Source of the DNA: Prevotellaceae bacterium
GTDB taxonomy: Bacteria; Bacteroidota; Bacteroidia; Bacteroidales; UBA932
Assembly: GCA_031278135.1 (NCBI GenBank)
Contig: JAITKY010000157.1
Span: 1 to 7,041 of the forward strand
Length of the DNA: 7,041 bases
Direction: 5' to 3'
The position numbers and the translations under genes were made by a program. How positions within the stretch are numbered: the first letter of the stretch is position 1; every line of letters starts with the position of its first letter. Shown here in pieces: positions 6,900-7,041 of this stretch. The notes under the pieces are model-generated. The model saw nothing but the letters and a program-made list of their open reading frames with translations. It made no database searches and had not been told where the DNA came from.

Positions 6900-7041
6900 A
6901 AAATCTTTTGTTTCTGTAGAAAATTTGGTGGTGTCCTTGTTTTATTGTTATATCTGTTTTTATAAATCTATATATGCCAATATTTTACATTTTTCACGCC
7001 TGTGTTTTCATCAATTTTTATATCCATATTGACAAAATAAT
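6900..7041. other. AT-rich intergenic DNA upstream of the murD promoter
   Basis: No reading frame, strong hairpin or recognised RNA is seen. The stretch is strongly AT-rich and runs to the window edge, so the gene upstream of murD is not visible. Confidence 0.5.

Overview
The window looks like chromosomal DNA of a Bacteroidota bacterium, probably Bacteroidales. The base composition is AT-rich and start codons lack clear Shine-Dalgarno sequences. Two upstream regions carry the phylum's -7 promoter motif (TAnnTTTG). The MurD protein has the sequence style I associate with Bacteroidales. All four credible genes lie on the minus strand, so transcription runs from high to low coordinates.

Layout, in transcription order. 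(1) 6842-7041 is a non-coding leader with a promoter match for murD. (2) 5498-6841 is murD, the cytoplasmic D-glutamate-adding ligase of peptidoglycan synthesis. (3) 4571-5470 is a secreted endonuclease/exonuclease/phosphatase-fold (EEP) hydrolase placed directly behind murD and probably co-transcribed with it. (4) 4343-4570 is intergenic and carries a second promoter match. (5) 1229-4342 is a 1037-residue exported fusion of a two-domain NagZ-type GH3 beta-N-acetylglucosaminidase with a class C beta-lactamase-fold serine hydrolase. (6) 286-1224 is a lipoprotein with a degenerate CAP/SCP-like domain. It starts 4 bases after the fusion gene stops and so belongs to the same operon. (7) 206-246 is a strong intrinsic terminator closing that operon. 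(8) 1-205 is non-coding DNA with short hairpins and a repeat-like fragment.

The common theme is the cell wall. MurD builds the peptidoglycan precursor in the cytoplasm. The fusion enzyme is best read as a one-polypeptide version of the Bacillus subtilis NagZ plus AmiE pair: it would remove GlcNAc and then the stem peptide from shed wall fragments outside the cytoplasm. The CAP-like lipoprotein is probably an envelope partner of unknown activity. The EEP protein is exported, but its substrate cannot be read from sequence.

I see no mobile element, CRISPR array, tRNA or rRNA. The points most worth a second look are the NagZ/AmiE-like fusion, the loss of both conserved histidine positions in the CAP-like lipoprotein, the placement of murD away from other cell-wall genes, and the unexplained structured DNA at 1-205.
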